DNA from: Pleomorphomonas sp. JP5
GTDB lineage: Bacteria > Pseudomonadota > Alphaproteobacteria > Rhizobiales > Pleomorphomonadaceae
Length of the DNA: 64,000 bases
Assembly (NCBI RefSeq): GCF_023721815.1
Contig: NZ_JAMDLI010000006.1
Coordinates: forward strand, 248,001 to 312,000
Direction: 5' to 3'
Part shown: positions 9,540 to 17,100 of the stretch, one piece after another
How positions within the stretch are numbered: position 1 is the first letter of the stretch
Layout: each line of letters opens with the position of its first letter
The notes under the pieces: generated by a model
The model's database searches: none
The model's input: only the letters and a program-made list of their open reading frames with translations
What the model was told of the DNA's origin: nothing
Made by a program: the position numbers and the translations under genes

Positions 9540-10427
9540 TCATCTGGCCGCCATTGCCTCGTCGACGATCTCGCCAAGGCGGCGAAGCCTGGGCACCGAA
9601 ACGTCGCGCAGCATCGTCGGCACGTCGTCGGCGCCGACCACCGAGGCCCAAACCGCCCGTCCGGCGAGGAAGCCCGAGGCGCCGGCGGCCATGGCGATGC
9701 GAACGGACCGGCCGAAAATGTCGGCGGGGACGCCGGACGACAGGATGACCCACGGCATTTCCATGTGTCCGTTCAGACGCTTGCAGGCATCCGACAGCTT
9801 GGCTTCCGCCCCCTTGCCGCCGTAGGGCATTTCCACCTTGTAGATGTCGGCGCCGCAGTGCCCCAGTTCGGCCGCCGCAGCGACGATGGCTGCCTCGCGA
9901 TCGAACTCGGCCCCGCGACGGGGCGGACGAACGACCGGCTCGATGATGGAAAGCAGCCCGGCGGAGCGGCAGCTCGCCACGAACTCCGCCACCATGGACA
10001 GACGCGCCTGCGGATCTTCGTCCGAGCGCCACAGAACCAACAGCTTCAGGGCCTTGGCACCGCGCCGGCGCACATCGGCCGGAACGATGGCCCGGTCGAT
10101 GCGGACATCGTCGACGGGAATGCCATTGCCGGGAAGAAACTCGTCCGCCGCGACGATCATGCCGCAGCCTTCGTCCAGCGCTTTTGTCTCGATCACCCTG
10201 TCGAGGCAGAACTGGCGATCGACCAGAGCGGCCGATGCCCAGGGAGAGAGAATGCGGGCTGCCGTTGTCTTGAACTCGGTCAGAACTTCGTCGGCGATCG
10301 GCGTGGGGTGGCCGGCGGCGGCAAACATCAGGCGCATCGCTTCGCGCTGATCGACGGCCAGCATGGCAAACCCACCGGACGGCCTGGCGATATCTGAAAG
10401 CGAGCAGGGTGCAGGGAGATCGTTCAC
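9540..10427 (-). CDS. yihT: 6-deoxy-6-sulfofructose-1-phosphate aldolase (YihT-like)
   Basis: A 295-residue class I aldolase. It matches what I recall of E. coli YihT along its whole length: '[16 protein letters not shown]' near the start, 'LVLWRSDED', '[13 protein letters not shown]', the Schiff-base Lys in 'DIYKVEMP' and the anion-binding Arg in '[14 protein letters not shown]'. The reaction is cleavage of sulfofructose 1-phosphate to dihydroxyacetone phosphate and 3-sulfolactaldehyde (known for YihT). It starts at a GTG preceded by AGGAGTCACCT, right after the kinase gene. A tagatose-bisphosphate aldolase (LacD) is the alternative, but the retained motifs favour YihT. This is the strongest functional marker of the operon. 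Confidence 0.88.
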   Translation of the reverse strand: MNDLPAPCSLSDIARPSGGFAMLAVDQREAMRLMFAAAGHPTPIADEVLTEFKTTAARILSPWASAALVDRQFCLDRVIETKALDEGCGMIVAADEFLPGNGIPVDDVRIDRAIVPADVRRRGAKALKLLVLWRSDEDPQARLSMVAEFVASCRSAGLLSIIEPVVRPPRRGAEFDREAAIVAAAAELGHCGADIYKVEMPYGGKGAEAKLSDACKRLNGHMEMPWVILSSGVPADIFGRSVRIAMAAGASGFLAGRAVWASVVGADDVPTMLRDVSVPRLRRLGEIVDEAMAAR

Positions 10428-10466
10428 AGGTGACTCCTGGTATTGAGGGGAAACGGCTCGGGCCGC

Positions 10467-11408
10467 TTACGACCCGAGAAAGGTGTTGAGTTCGGCGAGG
10501 GTCGGAACGGCTTCGCGACCATCGAGCGCCCGGCAGGACAGGGCCGCCGTGGCGTTGGCTTCGCGCAGGGCTTGCGGCCAATCGCCGCCCCGGACGAGCG
10601 CGGACAACAGGCCGCCGTGGAAGACATCGCCCGCGCCGAGCGTCGAGCGAATGTCGATGCCCTTGACGGCCGGCACATGCACCGTCCCGGCCGGACGACC
10701 GTCATAGCGTTCGGACCACCAGGCCCATGAGCCAGCCGAGCCGCGCGTGGCGACCACCGCCTTGGCCCCTTCGTCCAGCGCGCGGCGGGCCGCTTCGGCA
10801 ATGCCGGCCTCGTCGTGGGGAAGGCTCCAGGTGGCGACCAGCGCCTCGGTCGTCGGGGCGTAGAGATCCACCGCGGACAGATCGAGCCCCGGTATGGGAT
10901 TGCCCGCATCGACGGCCAGACGCGGTCTTTCGCTCGCCGGCAAGGACTTCAGATAGGCCGTAACGGGACCAAGCCCGAGATGGTCGGTGTGAAGCCACTC
11001 GGCACTGTCGATCAGCTCGAGCGCCCGCGCTCCGAACGTCGCGAGCGGCGGCAACGGCGGCACCGACAAGGTGGAGATGGCGCGCGTCTGCCGCTGCTGG
11101 GACACCACGATGCACGAGGCCTGCGTCGGATGGTTGGCGTCCGTCAGGACACCGGTGACGTCGACCCCCTCCGCCGAAAGCATTGCCTTTGCCGTCTCAC
11201 CGGCCCTGTCCGCACCGACGCGACCGACAAAGGCGACCGACTGCCCCTGACGGGCCAGAACGACCGCGGCATTCGCCGCCGGCCCGCCACCGGAAATGCT
11301 GACCTCCTCGCCAACAACTCTCTCGTCCTCTCCGGGGTAGCGAGGGACCAGGGCCAAGGCATCCAACGTGACCACGCCGACACAAACGACGCGAGGCGAA
11401 CCCGACAT
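10467..11408 (-). CDS. PfkB/ribokinase-family sugar kinase (YihV-like, putative sulfofructose kinase)
   Basis: A 313-residue kinase and first gene of the operon. It has the PfkB signature 'SISGGGPAANAAVVLARQG' near residues 39-57 and the catalytic 'TLGAGDVFHGG' with its Asp base near residue 258. The ATG at 11408 is chosen because GGAGGT lies just upstream. YihV of E. coli phosphorylates sulfofructose at C1, giving the substrate of the adjacent aldolase. In a by-eye alignment, the Lys/Asn/Arg residues I remember as sulfonate contacts in E. coli YihV are not obvious here (Arg, Thr and Leu sit nearby), so exact substrate is less sure than the family. Confidence 0.8.
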   Translation of the reverse strand: MSGSPRVVCVGVVTLDALALVPRYPGEDERVVGEEVSISGGGPAANAAVVLARQGQSVAFVGRVGADRAGETAKAMLSAEGVDVTGVLTDANHPTQASCIVVSQQRQTRAISTLSVPPLPPLATFGARALELIDSAEWLHTDHLGLGPVTAYLKSLPASERPRLAVDAGNPIPGLDLSAVDLYAPTTEALVATWSLPHDEAGIAEAARRALDEGAKAVVATRGSAGSWAWWSERYDGRPAGTVHVPAVKGIDIRSTLGAGDVFHGGLLSALVRGGDWPQALREANATAALSCRALDGREAVPTLAELNTFLGS

Positions 11409-11441
11409 CCACACCTCCATGAGCTTCAGTGGGGATGTTTG

Positions 11442-11457
11442 TACGATATCGATCGTA
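11442..11457. promoter_or_regulatory. Candidate DeoR operator, promoter-proximal copy
   Basis: Inverted repeat TACGAT-ATCG-ATCGTA in the divergent intergenic region, 34 bp upstream of the kinase start. Its flank TTTGTACGATATC (from 11438) matches 12 of 13 bases with TTTGTTCGATATC at 11491. The two copies are 53 bp apart, about five helical turns, which would suit a looping DeoR-family repressor (inference). Confidence 0.5.
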
Positions 11458-11490
11458 ATTAGCGCAATATGTAAGTTTACAGTTCAAATA

Positions 11491-11510
11491 TTTGTTCGAT
11501 ATCTAACAAA
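11491..11510. promoter_or_regulatory. Candidate DeoR operator, near-perfect 20-bp palindrome
   Basis: TTTGTTCGATATCTAACAAA reads the same on both strands at 18 of 20 positions. It lies between the kinase operon and the DeoR-type gene, in an AT-rich stretch that also could hold the promoters. Its left half recurs at 11438. It is the best candidate binding site for the neighbouring regulator. Confidence 0.55.
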
Positions 11511-11697
11511 TTTGGCGGCGCCGCATCGACGAGATAATGCAAGATTGAGCGCAAGCCATTGAAAGCGGTGGCATGTCGCCGCCGCCGTGTGGAGCGCTAG
11601 CCCAACGCGAATGGATCGGGTATAGGCAAGATTGTGGGATTCGTTACATTCTCGCCGAAAGGGCGAAATGTGCTCGCGTCAGGGAACCAGAGACGTA

Positions 11698-12498
11698 ATG
11701 ACCGACGAAAGCCTCCGATACCGTTCGGCACCGCAGAGGCGGGCGGAAATTCTGGACTGTTTGCAGCATGTCGGCTTCATGACGACCGCGGAGCTGGCAT
11801 CGAGACTCGGCGTGTCGGAAATGACCATCCGCCGCGACGCGCATCTGCTCCACAAGCGTGGAGAAGTGATCTCGTCGCGCGGCGCTCTCCGGCTGCCGAA
11901 CTGGGCCGACGTTCCCGGAGGGGGCGATCTCGGCGACGATTACGCCAACCGCGCCAGAACCGCGACCAGCGGCAAGATGGTCATTGGCAAGCTGGCCGCG
12001 GCGGATGTTCGCAACGACGACATCATCGCTGTCGATGCCGGTACCACCGCCTGTCAGGTCGTTCGCGCGCTCCCCCCCGAGTTCGTCGGAACGGTCGTCA
12101 CTCACTCCATCCCGGCCATCAACCTGCTGCTCGATCGCCCGCACATCAAGTCGATCGCTCTCGGCGGCGACATCCACGCCCCCTCTCGCGCGCTGGTCGG
12201 GTCCACCACGGTCGAGAACGTCCGCCGCCTCAAGGTGAGAAGTTTCTACCTCGGCGCCGCCGCCGTCGATGAACGTGGCGTCTATGCGTCGGCAGACGTC
12301 GAGAAGCAGGTGAAGAACACCCTGATGAGCATTTCAGACAGGATCGTACTGCTGATCGATCATAGAAAGTTCGACCTGACGGCCCCCGTGCTTCTATGCG
12401 GCTGGGACAGCATCAACTCCATCGTCACCGACAAGAAAGTCTCGCACGACTTCTCGGATCTATTCGCCAGGACCGGAATCAACGTCGTGACACCGTAA
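11698..12498 (+). CDS. DeoR-family transcriptional regulator (YihW/CsqR-like position)
   Basis: A 266-residue regulator with an N-terminal DeoR helix-turn-helix (about residues 14-60, containing 'MTTAELASRLGVSEMTIRRD') and a C-terminal sugar-phosphate sensor domain with the family motifs 'IAVDAGTTACQVV' and 'ALGGDIH'. The ATG at 11698 is chosen because it leaves the usual short arm before the HTH; ATG at 11668 or 11632 are alternatives. It is divergent from the sulfosugar-type operon, the same arrangement as yihW beside yihV in E. coli (known), and probably represses that operon until a pathway phosphate ester binds (inference). Confidence 0.85.
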   Translation: MTDESLRYRSAPQRRAEILDCLQHVGFMTTAELASRLGVSEMTIRRDAHLLHKRGEVISSRGALRLPNWADVPGGGDLGDDYANRARTATSGKMVIGKLAAADVRNDDIIAVDAGTTACQVVRALPPEFVGTVVTHSIPAINLLLDRPHIKSIALGGDIHAPSRALVGSTTVENVRRLKVRSFYLGAAAVDERGVYASADVEKQVKNTLMSISDRIVLLIDHRKFDLTAPVLLCGWDSINSIVTDKKVSHDFSDLFARTGINVVTP

Positions 12499-12838
12499 TC
12501 GAAATCGCTCCGTGCTCCACCCGAGGCTTCCATGGCGGCTGAGGCAGACACGGAGACGATTGCGCCCGCGTTCCATGGCCTTGTCGAGCCGGATTCATTC
12601 TGTTCGAGCCTCAACTGACTCCGACCGGATGCCTATCGGACCCGTAGCGCATCGAACTGGCCGACGTCGCCTACCACCGCGCCGGCTGAGCGCACCCATC
12701 AGTTGCGCATTGGAGGCGGTCCAATCTTAATCGTGCGGAGCTAAAGCCACTACCCTGGCGTTTCCGCGCTATTGCCAGACAACTACGGAAATGTATCCTG
12801 CGCGCGACGATCGACAACGATGTCGGAAGGAACAGGGC
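12499..12838. other. Intergenic stretch with a yccF 3' remnant
   Basis: No gene is supported here. Bases 12649-12671 repeat exactly a segment of the first yccF gene (3660-3682) and the similarity continues unevenly to 'GCCGGCTGA' at about 12690, matching that gene's 3' end and stop. The rest shows no structure I recognise. Confidence 0.5.
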
Positions 12839-13369
12839 GTGCGATTCGCGGGCAGGTTCATGTGGTTCGCGCTTGGCGGGGTCTGGACGGCGGGCGTCTG
12901 GCTCGTGGGCGCGGCGATTTTCGGCCGAATCCCCGGCGGGGAGCCGCTGTCGCGCGCCGCCGTCGAAATGGCCGGCCTCGGCATTTCACCCTTCGGCAGG
13001 GACGCCGTGCACATTCGCGAGCTCGGCGGCCAGGATCCGGCGCCGACGACGACCGCCGCCCGCGTCCTCGGCCCCATCCTCAATGTCATGTGGATGCTGA
13101 CCTTCGGCCTCATCCTTTGCGCCGCCTATCTGATCCTCGGCGCGCTCTGCTGTCTGACGGTGCGCGGGCTCTCCCTCGGCCGCCAGTGCTTCAAGCTGGC
13201 CGGCATCTCGCTGTGGCCGGCGGGACAGCGCGTCATCAGCACCGATCTCGCCACCGTTCCCCGCCAGCAGGCGGCGGTGGAGCGCTTCGCTCGCGCCCGT
13301 CTGCGCCAGTCGAGCCGCGACGACGGCATCGACCACCCCGGCGACGTGCCGCCGGCAGCGGCGCGATAG
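12839..13369 (+). CDS. YccF domain-containing membrane protein (copy 2)
   Basis: A 176-residue paralogue of the protein at 3260-3730. It keeps 'GVRFAGRFMWFALGG' at the N-terminus, the 'ISPFGRDAVHIREL' loop and 'LGRQCFKLAGISLWPAGQRVIS' after the second hydrophobic hairpin, with an added Arg/Ala-rich tail. I start at the GTG at 12839, preceded by GGAAGGAACAGG; this lines up with the first copy's start. Function unknown. A remnant of copy 1 lies immediately upstream, so the duplication may have involved more than one step. Confidence 0.82.
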   Translation: MRFAGRFMWFALGGVWTAGVWLVGAAIFGRIPGGEPLSRAAVEMAGLGISPFGRDAVHIRELGGQDPAPTTTAARVLGPILNVMWMLTFGLILCAAYLILGALCCLTVRGLSLGRQCFKLAGISLWPAGQRVISTDLATVPRQQAAVERFARARLRQSSRDDGIDHPGDVPPAAAR

Positions 13370-13406
13370 GCAGCCTGCCCCGCCCAGAACATCATCCGAC
13401 CGGAGT

Positions 13407-13440
13407 GAAACCGGTTCCCACTTTTGCTGGAATTGCTCTA
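13407..13440 (-). repeat. Partial dispersed palindromic element (family A)
   Basis: Reverse-oriented copy of the element 'CCAGCAAAAGTGGGAACCGGTTT', here lying between convergent genes. It keeps the GGTTCCCACTTTTGCTGG core. See the tandem copies at 25157-25258. Confidence 0.55.
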
Positions 13441-13459
13441 GGCGGGACAGGCGACAGCA

Positions 13460-14089
13460 TCAGGACGCGAGGCCGAGCCAGTAGCGGTGCAGCCCGTCGA
13501 CGTCGCCACTGGTCAGAAGCGGCATGGCGCCGTGAAGGGCGCCGTCCTCCCACTCCCACCACTTCATCTCGAGCAACAGGCCGATCTGCCGCTCGTCGAA
13601 GCGCTTGCGGATCGGCTTGGCCGGGTTGCCGCCGACGATGGTGTATGGCTCGACATCGCGGGTGACGAGGGCGCGCGTGCCGATCACCGCGCCGTCGCCC
13701 ACCGTGATGCCGGGCATGATCACCGCCTCCGAGCCGATCCACACGTCGTTGCCGATCACCGTGTCGCCGGCCGGGAGATAGCCGTTCTCGGCCCCGGCGA
13801 AGGCCGGCACCTCGGACATCCAGTAGAAGGGAAAGGCGCTGATCCAGTCATGCCGGTGGCCCTGGTTGCCGGCCATGATGAAGGCGGCGCCCGAACCGAT
13901 GGAGCAGAAGCTGCCGATGATCAGCCGGTCGACACCCTCGTCGGGCATCAGGTAGCGGGCGCAATCGTCGAAGCCGTGGCCGTGGTAATAGCCGGAATAG
14001 TAGCTGTAGCGGCCGACGACGATGTTGGGATTGGTAACCTGCTTGTCGAGGGTCACGCCCCGGAAGGGGCTTTCGAAATAGTTGTCCAT
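13460..14089 (-). CDS. CatB-related O-acetyltransferase (left-handed beta-helix)
   Basis: A 209-residue hexapeptide-repeat acetyltransferase of the Vat/CatB xenobiotic acetyltransferase group. Typical features are the N-terminal '[11 protein letters not shown]', '[26 protein letters not shown]' region with the catalytic-type His (residues about 57-81), '[18 protein letters not shown]' beta-helix turns and '[13 protein letters not shown]' at the coenzyme A end. Such enzymes acetylate chloramphenicol or streptogramins in some hosts, but many chromosomal members have unknown natural substrates, so resistance should not be assumed. It stands alone. Confidence 0.88.
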   Translation of the reverse strand: MDNYFESPFRGVTLDKQVTNPNIVVGRYSYYSGYYHGHGFDDCARYLMPDEGVDRLIIGSFCSIGSGAAFIMAGNQGHRHDWISAFPFYWMSEVPAFAGAENGYLPAGDTVIGNDVWIGSEAVIMPGITVGDGAVIGTRALVTRDVEPYTIVGGNPAKPIRKRFDERQIGLLLEMKWWEWEDGALHGAMPLLTSGDVDGLHRYWLGLAS

Positions 14090-14314
14090 TTGACGATCTC
14101 TGAATGTGTCAGGGCAAGTGACATCGGCGCGAGAATCTCACGACCTCGCGCACCAACCCCGATGCCGCAACGCGGCTCGGGGGCATTCAGAGGGTTCGTC
14201 GCGTGGCTTTCACATCTTCCTCGTTGGGCTACGACGAGAATGGTAAGCCAACGAACGCGCCGACGCAATCTCCGGCTTTTTGCGGGCCGATTTCAGAAAA
14301 AACGCGACCACCCC

Positions 14315-14342
14315 TTGAACATCCGGATTTGTCACCTATCTG
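14315..14342 (+). promoter_or_regulatory. Putative promoter of small RNA 1
   Basis: TTGAAC, a 16-base spacer, then TATCTG, with seven more bases to the conserved GTGAG start of the transcript. The same layout precedes small RNA 2 (TTGAAT-N16-CATATG-N7-GTGAG at 16263-16302), which is the main support. Confidence 0.5.
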
Positions 14343-14349
14343 TCATGCT

Positions 14350-14453
14350 GTGAGTGTACACACACCAGTGACGCTTCTGATCTTTGACCACGGATGTACT
14401 GGCACTGATCATGGAGGCGTTGGAGAGAAGGTCGGGTTCGTCCCGGCCTTTTT
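14350..14453 (+). ncRNA. Putative small RNA 1, paralogous to 16298-16400
   Basis: About 104 nt from a conserved GTGAG to the end of a Rho-independent terminator. It begins with an imperfect inverted repeat, then a core almost identical to the second copy (CTTTGACCACGGATGTACTG followed by GCACTGATCAT), and ends in a GC hairpin plus T-run. There is no open reading frame of note. Duplication with conserved promoter spacing, core and terminator but diverged flanks suggests a trans-acting RNA family. I do not recognise it as a named rhizobial family; the CUCCC anti-Shine-Dalgarno motif of AbcR or mmgR is absent. Confidence 0.65.
14430..14453 (+). terminator. Rho-independent terminator of small RNA 1
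   Basis: Stem GGTCGGG/CCCGGCC (one G:U pair), loop TTCGT, followed by TTTTT. Confidence 0.75.
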
Positions 14454-14498
14454 GCTGTCCAAGCCCCTTTTTCTATCTCTTCCCCTTTTCTATCCAGA

Positions 14499-14543
14499 GC
14501 AACACCAGCAAAAGTGGGGACCGGTTTCGCGTCCGGGGTTGCG
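14499..14543 (+). repeat. Dispersed palindromic element (family A)
   Basis: 45-bp element GCAAC...CCAGCAAAAGTGGGGACCGG...GTTGCG with complementary ends. A trailing 'TGAAGACAAATAGATAGAGC' resembles the tail of the copy at 30896-30960, so the mobile or conserved unit may be longer than the palindrome. Confidence 0.6.
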
Positions 14544-14616
14544 TGAAGACAAATAGATAGAGCCTTCGCCGAACAAACTGAAACAGTCGGTCGACCAGCG
14601 AAGGCGCAGGAAACTG

Positions 14617-14901
14617 TCAGCTGAGAGGCTTCCTGGCGAGGGCACCCTGCCTTTCGCCAGCAACCGCCTCCAGCCGGTCCTGCGACACGACGCGCTCGTA
14701 GCGCTCCGCTTCGCTGCGCACGCGATACTGGAACTGGCCTTCGGAGGGCGGCAAGGTCGCGACCACGTGGTAGACGCCGGTGGCGGCGGCATGCAGATAG
14801 CTGCGCCGCACATTCACGGCATCGCCGACGTGGAACAGATGGCTGGGGGCGGTGTAGGCCCCCGAGGGGCCCGAACGGCGTCGTGCGTCCATTGTCGCCA
14901 T
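14617..14901 (-). CDS. Small conserved-type hypothetical protein
   Basis: A 94-residue soluble protein starting at the ATG at 14901, which has GGGAAGG nine bases upstream; the frame continues to 15012 without a ribosome site. The middle reads 'FHVGDAVNVRRSYLHAA..GVYHVVATLPPSEGQFQYRVRS', a short beta-rich fold resembling small nucleic-acid- or surface-binding domains, but I do not recognise a named family. It is followed on the chromosome by a repeat element and small RNA 1. Confidence 0.6.
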   Translation of the reverse strand: MATMDARRRSGPSGAYTAPSHLFHVGDAVNVRRSYLHAAATGVYHVVATLPPSEGQFQYRVRSEAERYERVVSQDRLEAVAGERQGALARKPLS

Positions 14902-15416
14902 GATGATAGCCTTCCCTTGAGCTTTCGCGGCGACGAACGATGACCGGCCGGACTGGATCAATCCGACCTTCGTTGCCCGGAGCATGCGGCCACCGCAAGT
15001 CGATCGACCCAACGGGTCACCGACCTATACGCGCCGTCATGATTTTATACCGCGAAGAAAGATGATATACTTGGACATCTCGCGCGCCACGAAAATCTTA
15101 AGCTTGCCATCGCGAGAAAATGGCAAGATTCAGGCGCCGAAAAACCGAATTTTCGGACTATGAATATGCGCCCGCAACCAAATCGACACAAGGCCGAAAA
15201 CGGATTTATTTTCAAAGGGTGGCCTTTTGGCGCAAAATATCATAGAAGGAGCGCGTGACGCTGATCGAAGGGTGCATATTGGGACCCCTTCGTCTCTCCG
15301 GAACCGCTCCGCCCGCGCCGGGAACCTCCGTCGCCACAAGGCGGAAAGTCGGACGGAGCCAGTCGATCGCCGCCCTCCGGGGTGGCGGCTTGCTCTCCCA
15401 AAGGATCGGAAACTCA
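14902..15416. other. AT-richer intergenic region ahead of rpsU
   Basis: No coding region is supported. It contains a stem CTTGCCAT...ATGGCAAG (about 15102-15126) and runs of A/T, and probably carries the rpsU promoter and leader. No known riboswitch is recognised. Confidence 0.4.
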
Positions 15417-15710
15417 GTGCAGGTTCTCGTTCGAGACAACAATGTCGACCAGGCTCTTCGTGTCCTCAAGAAAAAGCTGCAGCGGGAAGGCGTCTTCCGC
15501 GAGATGAAGGCGCACCGCGCCTATGAAAAGCCCTCGGAAAAGCGCAAGCGCGAACAGGCCGACGCCATCCGTCGCTCGCGCAAGCTTGCCCGCAAGAAGG
15601 CCCAGCGCGACGGCCTGCTGCCGATGCCCAAGCCCAAGGTTCGCCCTGCCCGTCCGCGTCCGGCCGCGGCCCCGGTCGCCGCTTCCGCCAGCCCGACCAC
15701 GACGGCGTGA
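15417..15710 (+). CDS. rpsU: 30S ribosomal protein S21
   Basis: A 97-residue basic protein beginning '[20 protein letters not shown]' and continuing '[29 protein letters not shown]', diagnostic of bS21. The start is the GTG at 15417 with AAAGGAT upstream; the longer frame to 15255 has no family similarity. The C-terminal Pro/Ala-rich tail is longer than in enterobacterial S21, as is common in alphaproteobacteria. S21 acts at the 3' end of 16S rRNA during initiation. A cold-shock gene follows 271 bp downstream, a frequent neighbourhood in rhizobia. Confidence 0.93.
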   Translation: MQVLVRDNNVDQALRVLKKKLQREGVFREMKAHRAYEKPSEKRKREQADAIRRSRKLARKKAQRDGLLPMPKPKVRPARPRPAAAPVAASASPTTTA

Positions 15711-15981
15711 GCGCGGCCTGACCGAGACGGCATTCTGAGCGGCCCTGAAATTCCCTCGACGACCCCAGAGAATTGAAGGGCCAAGCTCAGATTCCGGACA
15801 ATAGTCCAAGCGACGCTCGTGAAGATATCCGATTAGGTATATGCATCCAGCGTCGATCTTGTTGACGAACGTTGTCAAAGCGCACCAGCGTCCTACGATC
15901 TTCCTTTTCAATGTCGCGAATAATCACGCACGGCGGCCTCGCCGGGCGCTGAAAAACCATGCTATTGAAAGGAATAACTCC

Positions 15982-16191
15982 ATGAGCGATGGTACCGTCA
16001 AGTTTTTCAATTCCGTCAAGGGTTTCGGCTTCATCGAGATCGGCAACGGCCAGCCGGACGTGTTCGTCCACATCTCCGCCGTCGAGCAGTCCGGCATGAG
16101 CTCGCTCAGCGACGGCCAGAAGGTGAGCTTCGATATCGTTCAGGATAGCCGGACCGGCCGCAACGCCGCGCAGAACATCCGCGCCGCCTGA
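15982..16191 (+). CDS. Cold-shock domain protein (CspA family)
   Basis: A 69-residue single cold-shock domain. The RNA-binding motifs RNP1 (KGFGFIEI, residues 13-20) and RNP2 (VFVHIS, residues 29-34) are intact. The ATG at 15982 has GAAAGGAA upstream. It binds single-stranded RNA or DNA and acts as an RNA chaperone (family knowledge). The 271-base leader after rpsU may carry cold-responsive structure, although none can be proved by eye. Small RNA 2 starts about 107 bases after its stop. Confidence 0.93.
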   Translation: MSDGTVKFFNSVKGFGFIEIGNGQPDVFVHISAVEQSGMSSLSDGQKVSFDIVQDSRTGRNAAQNIRAA

Positions 16192-16262
16192 TTGTCGGAG
16201 TTGCCACGGCCAGCCCGGCGCAAGCTCGATCGGCCAACTTCAGGGACGAGAACGCTGGCCCC

Positions 16263-16290
16263 TTGAATGACGATCGACAACGCTCATATG
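16263..16290 (+). promoter_or_regulatory. Putative promoter of small RNA 2
   Basis: TTGAAT, 16 bases, CATATG, then seven bases to GTGAG. The spacing is identical to that ahead of small RNA 1 (14315-14342), while the spacer sequence differs. Confidence 0.5.
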
Positions 16291-16297
16291 ACTGACT

Positions 16298-16400
16298 GTG
16301 AGTTTCGAAACTCCACTTGTGCTTCTGGTCTTTGACCACGGATGTACTGGCACTGATCATCGAGGCACTAGAGAGAAGACCGGGTTCGCCCGGTCTTTTT
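16298..16400 (+). ncRNA. Putative small RNA 2, paralogous to 14350-14453
   Basis: About 103 nt. The 5' end folds as GAGTTT-CG-AAACTC, a stem whose sequence differs from copy 1 while keeping an inverted repeat. The shared core is CTTTGACCACGGATGTACTG followed by GCACTGATCAT and GAGGC. It ends with a perfect terminator. It lies just after the cold-shock gene on the same strand but has its own promoter-like box. No coding potential is apparent. Role unknown; the unpaired core is the likely target-binding segment (inference). Confidence 0.65.
16377..16400 (+). terminator. Rho-independent terminator of small RNA 2
   Basis: Perfect 8-bp stem AGACCGGG/CCCGGTCT with a TTCG loop, followed by TTTT. 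Confidence 0.8.
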
Positions 16401-16448
16401 GCTATCTGGACCATCCCGAGACCCTATTTCCAGCCTCTAACGCGGAAT

Positions 16449-16478
16449 CGGGTGCCGCTTTTGCTGGAACCGCCCTAG
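16449..16478 (-). repeat. Partial dispersed palindromic element (family A)
   Basis: Degenerate reverse copy retaining GCTTTTGCTGGAAC and CCTAGA, the same ending as the copy at 13407-13440. Confidence 0.4.
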
Positions 16479-16479
16479 A

Positions 16480-16986
16480 ATGGCGACCATGAGTCAGGAC
16501 AAGAGCTTCCGCGCCGCCGAGACCATGATGGGCATGAGCGATGCCGCGTGGTCGCGACACACCAACCCCTGGAGCGGCTGGTCGCGCCTCTCCGTCCTGC
16601 CGCTTCTGGCGCTTGCCGCCTGGAGCCGGGTGTGGATCGACTGGTGGGCGCTGGCGCCCATTGCCCTCGTCATCGCCTGGACATGGCTCAACCCGCGCCT
16701 CTTCCCGCCGCCGGCCTCGACCGACAACTGGATGTCGAACGGCGTCATCGGCGAGCGCGTCTGGCTAGCGCGGAGCCAGGACCCCGCCCTTGCCCATCAC
16801 CGGCCGGTCGTCCGCGCGCTGACGGCGCTCGGCGCCATCGGCGCTCTGCTTCTCCTCGCCGGCCTCGTCCTCCTCGACCTGGCGCTGACCGGAACCGGCC
16901 TCGCGGTCGCCATGCTCTCCAAGCTGTGGCTGCTCGACCGCATGGTCTGGGTGCGGCGAGACAGCCTGAAGGACGAAGCGTCCTGA
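16480..16986 (+). CDS. Integral membrane protein, DUF6653-like
   Basis: A 168-residue protein with about four hydrophobic segments. The N-terminal 'MGMSDAAWSRHTNPWSGWSR' (residues 17-36) matches what I recall of DUF6653 membrane proteins. An in-frame ATG at 16489 is an equally good start; neither has a strong ribosome site. Function unknown. The second half contains two long hydrophobic helices and ends in a charged tail facing the cytoplasm. Confidence 0.65.
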   Translation: MATMSQDKSFRAAETMMGMSDAAWSRHTNPWSGWSRLSVLPLLALAAWSRVWIDWWALAPIALVIAWTWLNPRLFPPPASTDNWMSNGVIGERVWLARSQDPALAHHRPVVRALTALGAIGALLLLAGLVLLDLALTGTGLAVAMLSKLWLLDRMVWVRRDSLKDEAS

Positions 16987-17100
16987 CCGGGGCTGCGACA
17001 CAACGACATACATTGCCCCGGTTTCGCCCATCTCGCCCAAAGAAAAAGCCATGAATCCGTGCGACGTCTCGGATCTCCGACGTTTTCCGAGGACACCGAG

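Noticed and set aside
14053-14556. Small frames overlapping small RNA 1
   Set aside because: They cover promoter, RNA core and terminator; the paralogous RNA locus does not preserve any of the frames.
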